Counted from the stretch's first letter, positions 50,767 through 60,563 are shown. The stretch: DNA of 64,000 bases from Shinella zoogloeoides (GCF_003574625.1 NZ_QNUJ01000010.1:124001-188000); one strand, 5' to 3'. Numbers and translations are program-made. Notes: generated by a model from the letters alone, not told the origin.

Positions 50767-50794
50767 GGGAAATATAAAGCCTATATTGTTTCCC
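50767..50794. promoter_or_regulatory. Candidate autoregulatory operator of the Xre/RES module
   Basis: GGGAAATATA (50767-50776) and TATATTGTTTCCC (50782-50794) form an imperfect inverted repeat around the likely -10 region, just before the antitoxin gene. Autorepression through such sites is usual in Xre-RES systems. Confidence 0.5.
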
Positions 50795-50812
50795 ATGAAA
50801 GGAGATCGCCCC

Positions 50813-51190
50813 ATGCAGCGCAAACCCCTGTTGCAAGCCAATGCCGAAGGCACCGTGCTCACCAAGGCGACCGTGCGCGCGGCGGACGGACTGGGACTGA
50901 CGGCGCGCATCCTCTCGGCGGTCATCGGCGTTTCGGAGGCGACGGTCTCGCGGCTGAAGCGGCAGGACGTGCTGCTGGAGCGCGGCACCAAGCCCTTCGA
51001 GCTTGCCGTGCTGCTCGTGCGCCTCTTCCGCTCGCTCGATGCCATCACCGGCGGCGACGAGCGCGTCGCCCGCGCCTGGATGACGGCCGACAACACCGTG
51101 CTCGGCGCCCGCCCCGTCGATCGCATCGTCTCCATTGCAGGCCTTGTCGATGTCCTTGCCTATCTGGACGCCCGCCGCGCTCTCGTCTGA
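50813..51190 (+). CDS. Xre/MbcA/ParS-type antitoxin (DUF2384)
   Basis: This 125-residue protein has an N-terminal XRE-like helix-turn-helix (LTKATVRAADGLGLTARILSAVIGVSEATVSRLKRQ) and a C-terminal toxin-binding DUF2384 domain (AWMTADNTVLGARPVDRIVSIAGLVDVLAYLDARR). It should bind and block the RES toxin encoded next to it and repress their promoter. The ATG at 50813 has GGAG eight bases upstream; ATGs at 50786 and 50795 are possible but lie in the operator. Its end overlaps the toxin gene by 41 bases. Confidence 0.88.
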   Translation: MQRKPLLQANAEGTVLTKATVRAADGLGLTARILSAVIGVSEATVSRLKRQDVLLERGTKPFELAVLLVRLFRSLDAITGGDERVARAWMTADNTVLGARPVDRIVSIAGLVDVLAYLDARRALV

Positions 51191-51899
51191 GGCGCGGCCT
51201 TTCAAGGGCGGCGTCTGGCGGTTCGTCGAGGCGCAGCACCGCGTCTCGACCCTGAAGCTCGTCGATACGCTGGACGAGCAGGCGCTTCTCGAAGACCTTC
51301 TGGAAGAGAGCAAGCCTGTCCTGCCGCCCGAATGCGCCGGGCTCGACTATCTGCTCGCCACGCCCTTCCGCTACGGCGCGGTCTATCCGCACGGCTCGCG
51401 CTTCCGCCGGGCGGGGCGCACGCTGGGCGTCTATTACGCGGCGCTGACGGTGGAGACGGCGCTTGCCGAAATGGCCTTCTACCGCCTGCTGTTCTTTGCC
51501 GAATCGCCGGCGACGCCGCTGCCGGGCAACGCCGCCGACTACACCGCCTTCCGCGCTGCCGTCGCGACGCAAAGCGCCATCGACCTCACCCTGCCGCCGC
51601 TCGACCGCGACGCCGCGCACTGGACGCACCCGACCGACTACGCCGCCTGCCAGTCGCTGGCCGACGGCGCGCGGCAGGGCGGCATCGCCGCCATCCTCTA
51701 CCGCTCGGTGCGCGATCCCGCCGCCGGCACCAACATGGCCCTCCTGACGGCCGCCGGCTTCGCCGAACCGCGGCCGGTGGAGCGCCAGACCTGGCGCATC
51801 CGCCTCTCCCCCCTCGGCGTGCAGGCCCTCTGCGACCACCCGCCAAGACGCATCGGCTTTTCCCGCGAGGATTTTCGCGGGGATTCGCGTATCGGGTGA
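51150..51899 (+). CDS. RES-domain toxin (NAD+-targeting)
   Basis: This 249-residue protein matches the RES domain, named for conserved Arg-Glu-Ser: GGVWRFVEAQHRVSTLKL..., RYGAVYPHGSRFRRAGRTLGVYYAALTVETALAEMAFYR, and a Ser in ILYRSVRDP. Characterised RES toxins (MbcT, ParT, Res) degrade or phosphorolyse NAD+ or modify host enzymes with it. The ATG at 51150 lies inside the antitoxin gene, giving a coupled pair; a TTG five codons upstream is a less likely start. At about 250 residues it is of the longer RES type. Confidence 0.88.
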   Translation: MSLPIWTPAALSSEARPFKGGVWRFVEAQHRVSTLKLVDTLDEQALLEDLLEESKPVLPPECAGLDYLLATPFRYGAVYPHGSRFRRAGRTLGVYYAALTVETALAEMAFYRLLFFAESPATPLPGNAADYTAFRAAVATQSAIDLTLPPLDRDAAHWTHPTDYAACQSLADGARQGGIAAILYRSVRDPAAGTNMALLTAAGFAEPRPVERQTWRIRLSPLGVQALCDHPPRRIGFSREDFRGDSRIG

Positions 51900-52063
51900 A
51901 GCGGGCATCGCCGCTTTGATGCGAGATGTGCCGCCCGGCTTTCCTGCGAAAAGCGCGGCTTGGCTTGCCGGCGGGACGCGACGTTCAGGTTGCAGGCAGA
52001 CTTGCCCATTCCGGACGCCCACTCCGTCGTCATAGTCGGGCCGCCATACCTCCACCGACGCCA
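51900..52063. other. Intergenic stretch after the toxin gene, no gene seen
   Basis: The 534-bp gap between the RES toxin and the ABC-F gene (51900-52433) has no frame with a ribosome site or a recognisable product. This first part shows no structure that I can name; the remainder is occupied by palindromic repeats listed separately. Confidence 0.6.
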
Positions 52064-52070
52064 TGGTCGT

Positions 52071-52140
52071 GCTTGATCCGACCATCCACGCCCCGGGTGT
52101 CGCATGGATCCTCGGGTCAAGCCCGAGGATGACGGAGGAG
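52071..52140. repeat. Palindromic intergenic repeat (RPE-like)
   Basis: GCTTGATCCGACCATCCACG (52071-52090) and GCATGGATCCTCGGGTCAAGC (about 52102-52122) are imperfect inverted copies. An inner perfect dyad CCTCGGGTCAAGCCCGAGG follows. Elements with TGGATCCTCGGGTCAAGCCC are common in rhizobial intergenic DNA. Confidence 0.65.
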
Positions 52141-52240
52141 AGGGGCGGACTTTACCGGCAATCCAAGTTGCCTTTCGGTCCTCCATTCCGGATGGAACCC
52201 GCGCTACCCCTCACTGCCGGGTTATCATATGAGGACGTCT

Positions 52241-52293
52241 CCTCATTCCCATTCTCCCCCCGGGGAGAAGGTGCCGGCAGGCGGATGAGGGGG
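52241..52293. repeat. Type B mosaic repeat
   Basis: TTCTCCCC/GGGGAGAA hairpin followed by GTGCCGGCAGGCGGATGAGG, the full form of the type B element. Confidence 0.75.
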
Positions 52294-52334
52294 ATGCCGA
52301 AGGCAAAAAAAGAAAAGCCTTTCTTCACTGCTCC

Positions 52335-52382
52335 TCCCTCATCCGACCCTTCGGGCCAACTTCTCCCCGAGGGGAGAAAGGA
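52335..52382. repeat. Type B mosaic repeat, inverted variant
   Basis: CCTCATCCGACCCTTCGGG precedes a TTCTCCCC/GGGGAGAA hairpin. It faces the copy at 52241-52293 and may end the ABC-F transcript. Confidence 0.7.
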
Positions 52383-52433
52383 AGAGGGGCGACGTCGCGT
52401 TCAAAGGCGGCAGCCTGCCCCTGTCGACCCCGC

Positions 52434-53954
<1,521 letters not shown>

Positions 53955-53999
53955 GGAAATTCTCTGGTCTTCATGGCCCTCGCGGCGCGGCGTCAGCCG

Positions 54000-54047
54000 T
54001 CAGGCGCGCGGAAGGGCGGGGAGGTTGATGCGGGCGCAAGGCCGCAT
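54000..54047 (-). CDS. Possible 15-residue leader peptide
   Basis: An ATG at 54047 opens MRPCARINLPALPRA and stops 45 bp before the ABC-F start. It has no convincing ribosome site. Leader peptides often regulate ABC-F genes by attenuation, which is the only reason to list it. Confidence 0.25.
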   Translation of the reverse strand: MRPCARINLPALPRA

Positions 54048-54093
54048 CGCCGGATAGGGCAGACCAGAAGAGAAAGTGTGTTCGTTCCGATCA

Positions 54094-54117
54094 GCCCTGC
54101 AAACGCATTTGCAGGGC
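54094..54117 (-). promoter_or_regulatory. Strong leader hairpin upstream of the ABC-F gene
   Basis: A 10-bp perfect stem, GCCCTGCAAA (54094-54103) with TTTGCAGGGC (54108-54117) and a four-base loop, flanked by GATC on both sides. It lies about 140 bp before the ABC-F start. There is no U-tract, so it is not a simple terminator. Confidence 0.45.
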
Positions 54118-54234
54118 AAGATCAGGGCCATGTGTGCGATGTGGCAGGAAGCCGGACTTCACGGCACAGCCCTCTCTTTCGTGTTGCGAACGGGGTATGG
54201 GTAGCACCAGATACAGCCATTGGCAACGCCGCCG

Positions 54235-54283
54235 CCCCTCATCCCGCTGCCGCGACCTTCTCCCCGCAGGCGGGGAGAAGGGG
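54235..54283. repeat. Type B mosaic repeat
   Basis: CCCCTCATCCCGCTGCCGCG is followed by the CTTCTCCCCGC/GCGGGGAGAAG hairpin. It is the first of three copies in the 616-bp gap between the ABC-F and HerA-like genes; apart from these repeats and the leader hairpin, that gap shows no gene. Confidence 0.75.
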
Positions 54284-54345
54284 AATCCCGCACAGGTTTC
54301 CTGCAAATCGGACGGATGAGAGAAGAACGCGGCAGTCCCACATGT

Positions 54346-54393
54346 CCCTTCTCCCCGCTTGCGGGGAGAAGGTGCCGGCAGGCGGATGAGGGG
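54346..54393. repeat. Type B mosaic repeat
   Basis: CCCTTCTCCCCGC-TT-GCGGGGAGAAGG followed by TGCCGGCAGGCGGATGAGGGG. Confidence 0.75.
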
Positions 54394-54504
54394 CTACCCG
54401 GCCGCGCTTACGACCAATCGCCGCCACCACCTCGCAAGCGGTGGGATGCTGCCGGTTTCCCAAAAATCGCGCCGATGAAGCTGGAATGCGGCAGCGCCAC
54501 AAAT

Positions 54505-54552
54505 CCCTTCTCCCCGCTTGCGGGGAGAAGTTGCCGGTAGGCGGATGAGGGG
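54505..54552. repeat. Type B mosaic repeat
   Basis: Same order and orientation as 54346-54393, with two base changes (GTTGCCGGTAGG). It lies 19 bp from the stop of the HerA-like gene. Confidence 0.75.
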
Positions 54553-54570
54553 CCTGCCAGACCTCGCAGC

Positions 54571-56133
54571 CTACCGCCGCAGGCTTCCCAGAATCCCCCG
54601 CACCAGCGCCCGCCCGAGCGAGGAGGCCACCGTGCGGGCGACGGATTTCATCGCCGCTTCCGCCACCGTCTCGCGCTGGTAGCCCGCACGCGGCTTGGCC
54701 TGCTTGGGAGCGGCCGGTTCCTCGTCGCCGAAGCCGGGCAGCGTCCAGCGGCTGCCGCCGGAGGGCTGCTGGCCGGCTTGGTCGGCCTCGGCCTGCTGCG
54801 CGGCGGCGTCGGCCGCCTTCTTGGCGCGGGCCATCAGGATTTCGTAGGCCGATTCGCGGTCGAAATCCTCGTCGTAGAGGCCGGCGACGGGACTGACCTT
54901 CATGATGTCCTGCCGCTCGGCATCGCTGATCGGCCCGAGGCGCGAGGCCGGCGGGCGAATGAGGGTGCGCTCCACCATGGAGGGCGCGCCCTTGCCTTCG
55001 AGCGTGGAGACCAGCGCCTCGCCGGTGCCGAGCTGGGTGATGACGGTAGCGCAGTCGAAATCCGGGTTGGGACGGAACGTGTCGGCGGCGGTCTTCACCG
55101 CCTTCTGCTCGCGCGGCGTATAGGCGCGCAGCGCATGCTGCACGCGGTTGCCGAGCTGCGCGAGCACGGTTTCCGGCACGTCGAGCGGGTTCTGCGTGAC
55201 GAAATAGACGCCGACGCCCTTCGAGCGGATGAGGCGCACCACCTGCTCGACGCGCTCGATCAGCACCTTGGGCGCATCGTTGAAGAGCAGGTGCGCCTCG
55301 TCGAAGAAGAAGACGAGCTTGGGCTTTTCCGGATCGCCCACTTCCGGCAGCACCTCGAAGAGCTCGGAGAGCATCCAGAGCAGGAACGTGCCGTAGAGGC
55401 GCGGGTTCATCATCAGCTTGTCGGCGGCGAGCACCGAGATCGCGCCGCGCCCGTCATTGGTCGTGCGCATGATGTCGGAAATCTTCAGCGCCGGCTCGCC
55501 GAAGAACTGCACGGCGCCCTGCTGCTCGAGGATCAGCAGCTCGCGCTGGATCGAGCCGACGGAGGCCTTTGAGATGAAGCCGAACTGGTTGGAAAGCGCC
55601 GAGGCGTTCTCGCCCATATAGTTGAGCAGCGCCTGAAGATCCTTCAGGTCGAGCAGCGGCAGGCCGCCCTGGTCGGCGATCTTGAAGGCGATGTTGATGA
55701 CGCCTTCCTGCGCGTCCGTCGCGTTCATCAGGCGCGACAGCAGGAGCGGCCCCATCTCGGAGATGGTGGTGCGCACCCGGTGGCCCTTCTCGCCGAAGAG
55801 GTCCCAGAAGATCACCGGGAACTCCTGGAAGTCGTAGGGCTCCAGCCCGATCTGCTGGGCGCGCTTTTCCAGGAAGTCCTTGGCTTCGCCCATCGCGCCG
55901 ATGCCGGAAAGGTCGCCCTTCACGTCGGCACAGAAGACGGGCACGCCCGCATTGGAAAAGCCCTCGGCGAGGATCTGCAGCGTCACGGTCTTGCCGGTGC
56001 CGGTCGCGCCGGTGACGAGGCCGTGGCGATTGCCGAACTTCAGCTCCAGATATTCGGGCTTGTTGTTCGTGTCGTCCGGCTTGCGGCTGGTGCCGATATA
56101 GAGTTTTCCGTCTTGAAGAATGGAATCCGCCAC
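54571..56133 (-). CDS. HerA-like/DUF853 ATPase
   Basis: This 520-residue protein of the DUF853 group (HerA/FtsK superfamily) has Walker A VTGATGTGKTVTLQ near residues 41-54. Walker B is LVFFFDEAHLLFNDAP. The helicase-like motif is YFVTQNPLDVPETVLAQLGNRVQHALRAYTPREQKA. The C-terminus is an Ala/Gln-rich charged segment. The function of DUF853 proteins is not settled; a DNA-pumping role is inferred from the superfamily. The best start is a GTG at 56133 with AAGGAG seven bases upstream; a longer frame to 56199 lacks one. Confidence 0.82.
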   Translation of the reverse strand: MADSILQDGKLYIGTSRKPDDTNNKPEYLELKFGNRHGLVTGATGTGKTVTLQILAEGFSNAGVPVFCADVKGDLSGIGAMGEAKDFLEKRAQQIGLEPYDFQEFPVIFWDLFGEKGHRVRTTISEMGPLLLSRLMNATDAQEGVINIAFKIADQGGLPLLDLKDLQALLNYMGENASALSNQFGFISKASVGSIQRELLILEQQGAVQFFGEPALKISDIMRTTNDGRGAISVLAADKLMMNPRLYGTFLLWMLSELFEVLPEVGDPEKPKLVFFFDEAHLLFNDAPKVLIERVEQVVRLIRSKGVGVYFVTQNPLDVPETVLAQLGNRVQHALRAYTPREQKAVKTAADTFRPNPDFDCATVITQLGTGEALVSTLEGKGAPSMVERTLIRPPASRLGPISDAERQDIMKVSPVAGLYDEDFDRESAYEILMARAKKAADAAAQQAEADQAGQQPSGGSRWTLPGFGDEEPAAPKQAKPRAGYQRETVAEAAMKSVARTVASSLGRALVRGILGSLRR

Positions 56134-56329
56134 GTTGAAACTCCTTGGGCTGCCGGTTCTGCGATTCGCGGCAAGGCGTCGCCGCGGCGATGTTTTCATT
56201 GAATCGTCGTGCTCAGTTTATAAGGATAGTCCTGCAGGCAAACAACACGCTTTCAAGGCCTTGCCATGGCGGGGTCAAGATGGGAAAGCGCGCCGGGCTC
56301 GCTTGAGTTTGCCGGCGAATTCATTTACC

Positions 56330-56345
56330 TTGACGTTAACGTCAA
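56330..56345. promoter_or_regulatory. Perfect 16-bp palindrome upstream of the small DUF gene
   Basis: TTGACGTTAACGTCAA lies 20 bp before the start codon. It could be an operator overlapping a promoter (TTGAGT at 56303 and TACCTT at 56326 are 17 bp apart). Its form is like sites of MerR-type regulators of acyl-CoA metabolism, but no regulator gene is nearby. Confidence 0.55.
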
Positions 56346-56364
56346 TTCCTTCGGAGGATTTTCC

Positions 56365-56757
56365 ATGAACGATCTCGTCTCCCGCGTTGCCGATGCCGTC
56401 GGCATCGATGCCGCCCTTGCCGAAAAGGCGATCGGCATGATGCTCGGTTTCCTGCAGCGCGAGGCGGCCGATGGCCCGGTCGCGAAGATGATCGAGGCCA
56501 TTCCCGGCGCCTCCGACCTCGTCGCCCAGTATAATGGCGAAGGCGAGGGCAAGGGCCTGCTCGGCGGCCTGATGAGCGCCCTCGGCGCCGGTGGCGGCGT
56601 CATGGGCCTCGGCCAGCAGCTGATGAGCCAGGGCCTCGGCATGGGCGAGATCACCGGCCTTGCCAAGGAAACCATCGCGGTCGCCCGCGAACATGCCGGC
56701 AGCGACGTGGTCGACGAAGTCGTCGCCTCGGTTCCGGGGCTCAGCCAGTTCGTCTGA
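56365..56757 (+). CDS. Small DUF2267/DUF2780-like protein
   Basis: This 130-residue, mainly helical acidic protein starts MNDLVSRVADAVGIDAALAE. It has a glycine-rich middle (GLLGGLMSALGAGGGVMGLGQQLMSQGLGMG, shown in part) and no membrane segment or cysteine. The N- and C-terminal helical halves resemble DUF2780/DUF2267-type proteins, whose function is unknown. GGAGG lies seven bases before the ATG, so coding is secure. The palindrome directly upstream suggests dedicated regulation. Confidence 0.7.
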   Translation: MNDLVSRVADAVGIDAALAEKAIGMMLGFLQREAADGPVAKMIEAIPGASDLVAQYNGEGEGKGLLGGLMSALGAGGGVMGLGQQLMSQGLGMGEITGLAKETIAVAREHAGSDVVDEVVASVPGLSQFV

Positions 56758-56785
56758 TCGGGCGGGGTTGAAGACCCCTCCCCAA

Positions 56786-56808
56786 CCCCTCCCCACAAGG
56801 GGGAGGGG
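56786..56808. terminator. Hairpin after the small DUF gene
   Basis: CCCCTCCCC (56786-56794) pairs with GGGGAGGGG within 56799-56808, loop ACAA. It is 28 bp after the stop, but a U-tract is missing. Confidence 0.45.
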
Positions 56809-56865
56809 CTTACCGTGCAGCACCCTCTGCATTCAAATTTTGAACGGTGAGCAAGCCTCCCCTTT

Positions 56866-56906
56866 CTCCCCCCTTGTGGGGGAGATGCCCGGCAGGGTAG
56901 AGGGGG
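56866..56906. repeat. Type A element, single arm
   Basis: This matches the right arm of the 152-bp element at 47781-47932 with few changes (GGGTAGAGGGGG for GGGCAGAGGGGGG). It lies against the stop of the MFS gene at 56912. Confidence 0.75.
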
Positions 56907-56911
56907 CCTTT

Positions 56912-58066
56912 CTACCGCCGCCGCGCGAAAACCAGCGCCGCAGTAAAGACGGCAAGGCCGAGGCCGACCGAGAGCGGCCCGGCTTTCGGCCCGCCGGCCT
57001 CCATGATCGCGCCGGTGACGCTGGAGCCCGCGCCGCTGCCCGCCGCATAGGCGAGCGCGAAAGCCGCGCTGCCGGCCACCAGCATCGCGCCGTTGTAGCG
57101 CTCGCCGAGCATGGTGAGCGCGCAGGTATAGAGCGAGAAGGTTGCCGTGCCCATCAGCGCGAAGACGGCGAGGATCGCAATTTCCGATTCCATCGACGGC
57201 AGGATGAGATAGCTCGCGGCAGCGATCGTCACGGCGCTCAGCGCCACGCGCTCGCGCGGCAGCTTGTCGAGCATCAGGCCGATGAAGGGCTGGGCGATGG
57301 CGGTCGGCAGGGCGAGCACCGTCACGCTGACGGCGGCGAAGGCCTGGCTGTAGCCCATCTTCACGAAATAGACCGGCATGGCGGAGATCGCCGCGATATC
57401 GGCGAAGCCGAAGACGAAGACCATGCCGACAAGCAGGGGCGCTGCCCGGAAGAAGCGGAAGACGGCACCCGTCGAGGAGGGCTCCGGCACCGTCCGCGTC
57501 GAGAACATCAGCATGCCGGTCGCGAAGGCGACGATGGCGAGATAGACCGCCGTCAGCGCGAAACCGAGCCCGCCCTCGCTGCCGAGCAGCGGAATGGCGA
57601 GCGGCCCCGCGGCGAAGCCGGCGCACATACCCGCCCCGTAGGCGCCGGAGATCCGGCCGCGCAGCCGGTCCGGGCAGGCGGCGCTCAGCCAGGCCTCGCC
57701 GAGCATGAAGATGAGGCTGGCGAAGAAGCCGAGCAGGAAGCGGGCGCCGAGCCACACGGCGAAGGAGGTGGAGGCGGCGAAGGTGGCAAGGCAGAGCGAG
57801 CAGCCGACGAGGCTGGCGATGATCAGCCGGTCGGCCCGCCAGCGCGCGGTGAGGCTGCCGAGCAGCAGCGTCGAGGCGGCAAGCCCGCCGGCGAAGGCGA
57901 GCGCGTTGACCCCGATCAGCGCCGGCGAATAGCCGCGCGATTCCAGCGTCAGCGAGATCAGCGGATAGGTGAGCCCCTGCGCCACGGAAAAGGCGGTGAC
58001 GCCGAGGATGACGGCGGCAATGGCCGGCCAGTCCGGCGCAAAGACGGTCGGGGACGAGGTCTGCAT
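56912..58066 (-). CDS. MFS transporter (YcaD/UMF2-like)
   Basis: This is a 384-residue, twelve-helix inner-membrane protein of the same general MFS type as the one at 48021. Landmarks are SVAQGLTYPLISLTLESRGYSPALIGVNALAF at helices 1-2, GFFASLIFMLGEAWLSAACPDRLRGRISGAYGAGMCAGFAAGPL, and QPFIGLMLDKLPRERV. The ATG at 58066 follows a poor ribosome site. The substrate is unknown; sugar or drug efflux is possible. Confidence 0.78.
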   Translation of the reverse strand: MQTSSPTVFAPDWPAIAAVILGVTAFSVAQGLTYPLISLTLESRGYSPALIGVNALAFAGGLAASTLLLGSLTARWRADRLIIASLVGCSLCLATFAASTSFAVWLGARFLLGFFASLIFMLGEAWLSAACPDRLRGRISGAYGAGMCAGFAAGPLAIPLLGSEGGLGFALTAVYLAIVAFATGMLMFSTRTVPEPSSTGAVFRFFRAAPLLVGMVFVFGFADIAAISAMPVYFVKMGYSQAFAAVSVTVLALPTAIAQPFIGLMLDKLPRERVALSAVTIAAASYLILPSMESEIAILAVFALMGTATFSLYTCALTMLGERYNGAMLVAGSAAFALAYAAGSGAGSSVTGAIMEAGGPKAGPLSVGLGLAVFTAALVFARRR

Positions 58067-58185
58067 GAAGGGCTCCCAGCCGCTCGCGGCGCGGCACATC
58101 ACCCATATCCGGCCGGCGGGCCTTTGGGAAGCCGGCCCGAGAGGCGGCGAGGGCATCGTCATAGGGCAAGCCGGCCCCCCCACAT

Positions 58186-58230
58186 CCGCTTCTCCCCTCG
58201 GGGAAAAGGCGCCGGCAGGTGGATGAGGGG
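58186..58230. repeat. Type B mosaic repeat
   Basis: CTTCTCCCC-TC-GGGGAAAAGG followed by CGCCGGCAGGTGGATGAGGGG; one of two copies between the MFS and aldo/keto reductase genes. Confidence 0.7.
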
Positions 58231-58282
58231 ACACCGCAGGCGGAACTCACGATGCGCAAAAACCCGGATGGTGAGGAAAAGC

Positions 58283-58330
58283 CTCCGCATCCGACCTTCG
58301 GGTCCCCCTCTCCCCGACGGGAGAAGGGGA
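58283..58330. repeat. Type B mosaic repeat, inverted variant
   Basis: CTCCGCATCCGACCTTCGGG, then CTCTCCCC-GAC-GGGAGAAGGGG. It lies 22 bp beyond the stop of the aldo/keto reductase gene and faces the copy at 58186-58230. Confidence 0.65.
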
Positions 58331-58351
58331 TTTTCGAGTAAGGCGTGCCTT

Positions 58352-59185
58352 TTACGCCGCCTTGTCCCATGCCGGAGCAAGCCCGTCGGGACTGACAATG
58401 CGGCCGTCCGGGCGGGCGAGCTTGTGGATGCGCATCATCTCGCCAGGCGTCAGCACGAAGTCGAAGATGGCGAGGTTTTCGGCAAGCCGGCTGTCCGTCG
58501 CGGTCTTGGTGAGGGTCACCACGTCCGGTTGCTGCACCAGCCAGCGCAGCGCGACCTGCGCCGCCGACTTGCCGTGCGCCGCCCCGATTTCCTTGAGCAC
58601 CGGATCGTTCGGGACCTTGCCGTCGGCCATGGCGTAGTAAGCGGTCAGCGCCATGCCATAGGTCTCCGCGGCCTCCAGCACCTTCATCTGGTCGAGATAG
58701 GGATGGTATTCGACCTGATTGGTGGCCAGCGGCGCAGCGCTGAGGCGCACGGCCTCGGCCATCAGCGCCGTGTTGAAATTGCTGACGCCGATGTGCCTGG
58801 CAAGGCCCCGCTCGCGCACGGCGTTGAGTTCGCCGATCTGCACCTCGAGCGGCACGGCTTCGTTCGGCCAGTGCAGGAGGAGGAGATCGACATGGTCGGT
58901 CTTCAGCTTCTTCAAGCTTTCCTCGACGGAGGCGGCGAAGCGGTCCTTGCCGTAATTGGCGACCCAGACCTTGGTAGTGAGGAAGATGCTGTCGCGGGCG
59001 ACGCCGGATGTCCGGATGGCCTCGCCGACGGCGGCCTCGTTCTCGTAGATCTGGGCGGTATCGACATGGTTGAAGCCGCTCTGGAGCGCCTTCGGCAGGA
59101 TCGAAATTACCTCGGGTTCAGGCATGCGGAACGTGCCGAAGCCGAGCTGGGGAATATGGGCGCCATTGGCCCTGACGGTTTTCAT
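58352..59185 (-). CDS. Aldo/keto reductase
   Basis: This 277-residue NADPH-dependent oxidoreductase has the TIM-barrel AKR pattern. The catalytic tetrad is visible in HVDTAQIYENE (Asp and Tyr), TTKVWVANY (Lys) and LLLLHWPN (His). The C-terminal cofactor loop is TLTKTATDSRLAENLAIFDF, with Thr in the place of the usual Pro-Lys-Ser. It resembles 2,5-diketo-D-gluconate reductases, but the substrate is unknown. It lies 72 bp after an MFS gene on the same strand. Confidence 0.85.
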   Translation of the reverse strand: MKTVRANGAHIPQLGFGTFRMPEPEVISILPKALQSGFNHVDTAQIYENEAAVGEAIRTSGVARDSIFLTTKVWVANYGKDRFAASVEESLKKLKTDHVDLLLLHWPNEAVPLEVQIGELNAVRERGLARHIGVSNFNTALMAEAVRLSAAPLATNQVEYHPYLDQMKVLEAAETYGMALTAYYAMADGKVPNDPVLKEIGAAHGKSAAQVALRWLVQQPDVVTLTKTATDSRLAENLAIFDFVLTPGEMMRIHKLARPDGRIVSPDGLAPAWDKAA

Positions 59186-59257
59186 GGGTTTTTCTCCTTG
59201 TGAGGTTGGTGGCCCGCCGGAGCTCTCTTGAAGGAACGCCCCGGCGGTCGAAGGGTT

Positions 59258-60451
59258 TCAGGCGGGTTGGCAGGCGGCGTCCGGCTGGCTGCGCTCGCGC
59301 CGGTCGAGCGCGCCGCTGGCAAGGGTCAGGCCGAGCGCGCCGGCAACGAGGATGGCGCCGACCCACGGCGTTGCGCCGAGGCCGAGCGGGGAGGCGACCA
59401 CCATGCCGCCAATCCAGGCGCCGGCGGCGATACCGAGGTTGAAGGCGGCGATGTTGAGCGCCGAGGCGACGTCGACGGCGGCCGGGCGATGGCGCTGCGC
59501 CATGGCGACGACATAGAGCTGGAGACCGGGCACGTTGGCGAAGGACAGGAAGCCGAGCGCGGCGAGCGTGACGAGCGCCAGGGCCGGCGAGGGGGCGGTG
59601 AAGGTGAAGAGCACCAGCACGGCGGCCTGCAGGGCGAAGAGCACGACGAGCGCCCTGACGGGATCGCGGTCCGCCACCTTGCCGCCGACGACATTGCCGA
59701 GCGCGATGGCCGCGCCATAGAGCACCAGCACGAGGCTGACCGTACTTTCGGAAAGGCCGGTGACCTGCTGCAGCAGCGGCGAGAGGAAGGTGAAGGTGAC
59801 GAAGGTGCCGCCATAGCCGAGCGCCGTCATGGCGAAGACGATCAGCAGCCGGCCGGAGCCGAGCACGCGCACCTGTTCCATCAGGCCGGCCGGCTCCTCG
59901 CGCTTGAGGTTCGCCGGCAGCAGGAGGGCGATGGCGGCGAAGGCGACGAGGCCGAGGCCGGCCACGGCCCAGAAGGTGGCGCGCCAGCCGAAGGTCTGGC
60001 CGATGAAGGTGCCGAGCGGCACGCCGGTGACGATGGCGACCGTCAGCCCCATGAACATCATGGAGATGGCGGAGGCGCGCTTGTCCGGCGCGACGAGATC
60101 GGCCGCGATGGTGGCGCCGACGGAGAAGAAGACGCCATGCGCGAAGGCCGACAGCACCCGGCCGGAAAGCAGCATGCCGTAGCTCGGCGCGAGCGCCGCC
60201 AGCGCGTTGCCGGCGATGAAGAGCGCCATGAGGCCGAGCAGCAGCGGCTTGCGGCCGAGCTTTCCGGTAAGCGCCGTCAAAACGGGTGCGCCGAAAGTGA
60301 CGCCGAGCGCGTAGACGGAAACGATGAGGCCGGCGAGCGGCAGGGTGATGTGAAGGTCGGAGGCGACGGTCGGCAAGAGGCCGACGATCACGAATTCCGT
60401 GGTGCCGATCGCATAGGCCGCGACGGTCAGGGCAAGGAGGGCAAGTGGCAT
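59258..60451 (-). CDS. MFS transporter, AraJ/DHA1-like
   Basis: This 397-residue efflux-type MFS protein has twelve helices. Signatures are AAYAIGTTEFVIVGLLPTVASDLHITLPLAGLIVSVYALGV in the first helices, LTGKLGRKPLLLGLMALFIAGNALAALAP (motif A region), and GVPLGTFIGQTFGWRATFWAVAGLG (motif C). These fit the DHA1 drug or sugar efflux group near AraJ/YdhP. It is divergent from a LysR regulator, with a dyad between them, and probably under that regulator's control together with the aldo/keto reductase downstream. Confidence 0.82.
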   Translation of the reverse strand: MPLALLALTVAAYAIGTTEFVIVGLLPTVASDLHITLPLAGLIVSVYALGVTFGAPVLTALTGKLGRKPLLLGLMALFIAGNALAALAPSYGMLLSGRVLSAFAHGVFFSVGATIAADLVAPDKRASAISMMFMGLTVAIVTGVPLGTFIGQTFGWRATFWAVAGLGLVAFAAIALLLPANLKREEPAGLMEQVRVLGSGRLLIVFAMTALGYGGTFVTFTFLSPLLQQVTGLSESTVSLVLVLYGAAIALGNVVGGKVADRDPVRALVVLFALQAAVLVLFTFTAPSPALALVTLAALGFLSFANVPGLQLYVVAMAQRHRPAAVDVASALNIAAFNLGIAAGAWIGGMVVASPLGLGATPWVGAILVAGALGLTLASGALDRRERSQPDAACQPA

Positions 60452-60563
60452 GGTTCAATCCCCGCGCCCGGTGGCCGGGCGTCCTGTTGGTGGGTGATCA
60501 GGTTCGGGGCGGAATATGGGGCAGGGCCACTTGCGCGTTAATCGGGAGCAGTGGATAAGAATA

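Noticed and set aside
56325-58370. Minus-strand frame of 681 residues spanning the MFS gene and flanking repeats
   Set aside because: Wrong frame for the MFS protein; it runs through type A and B repeats.
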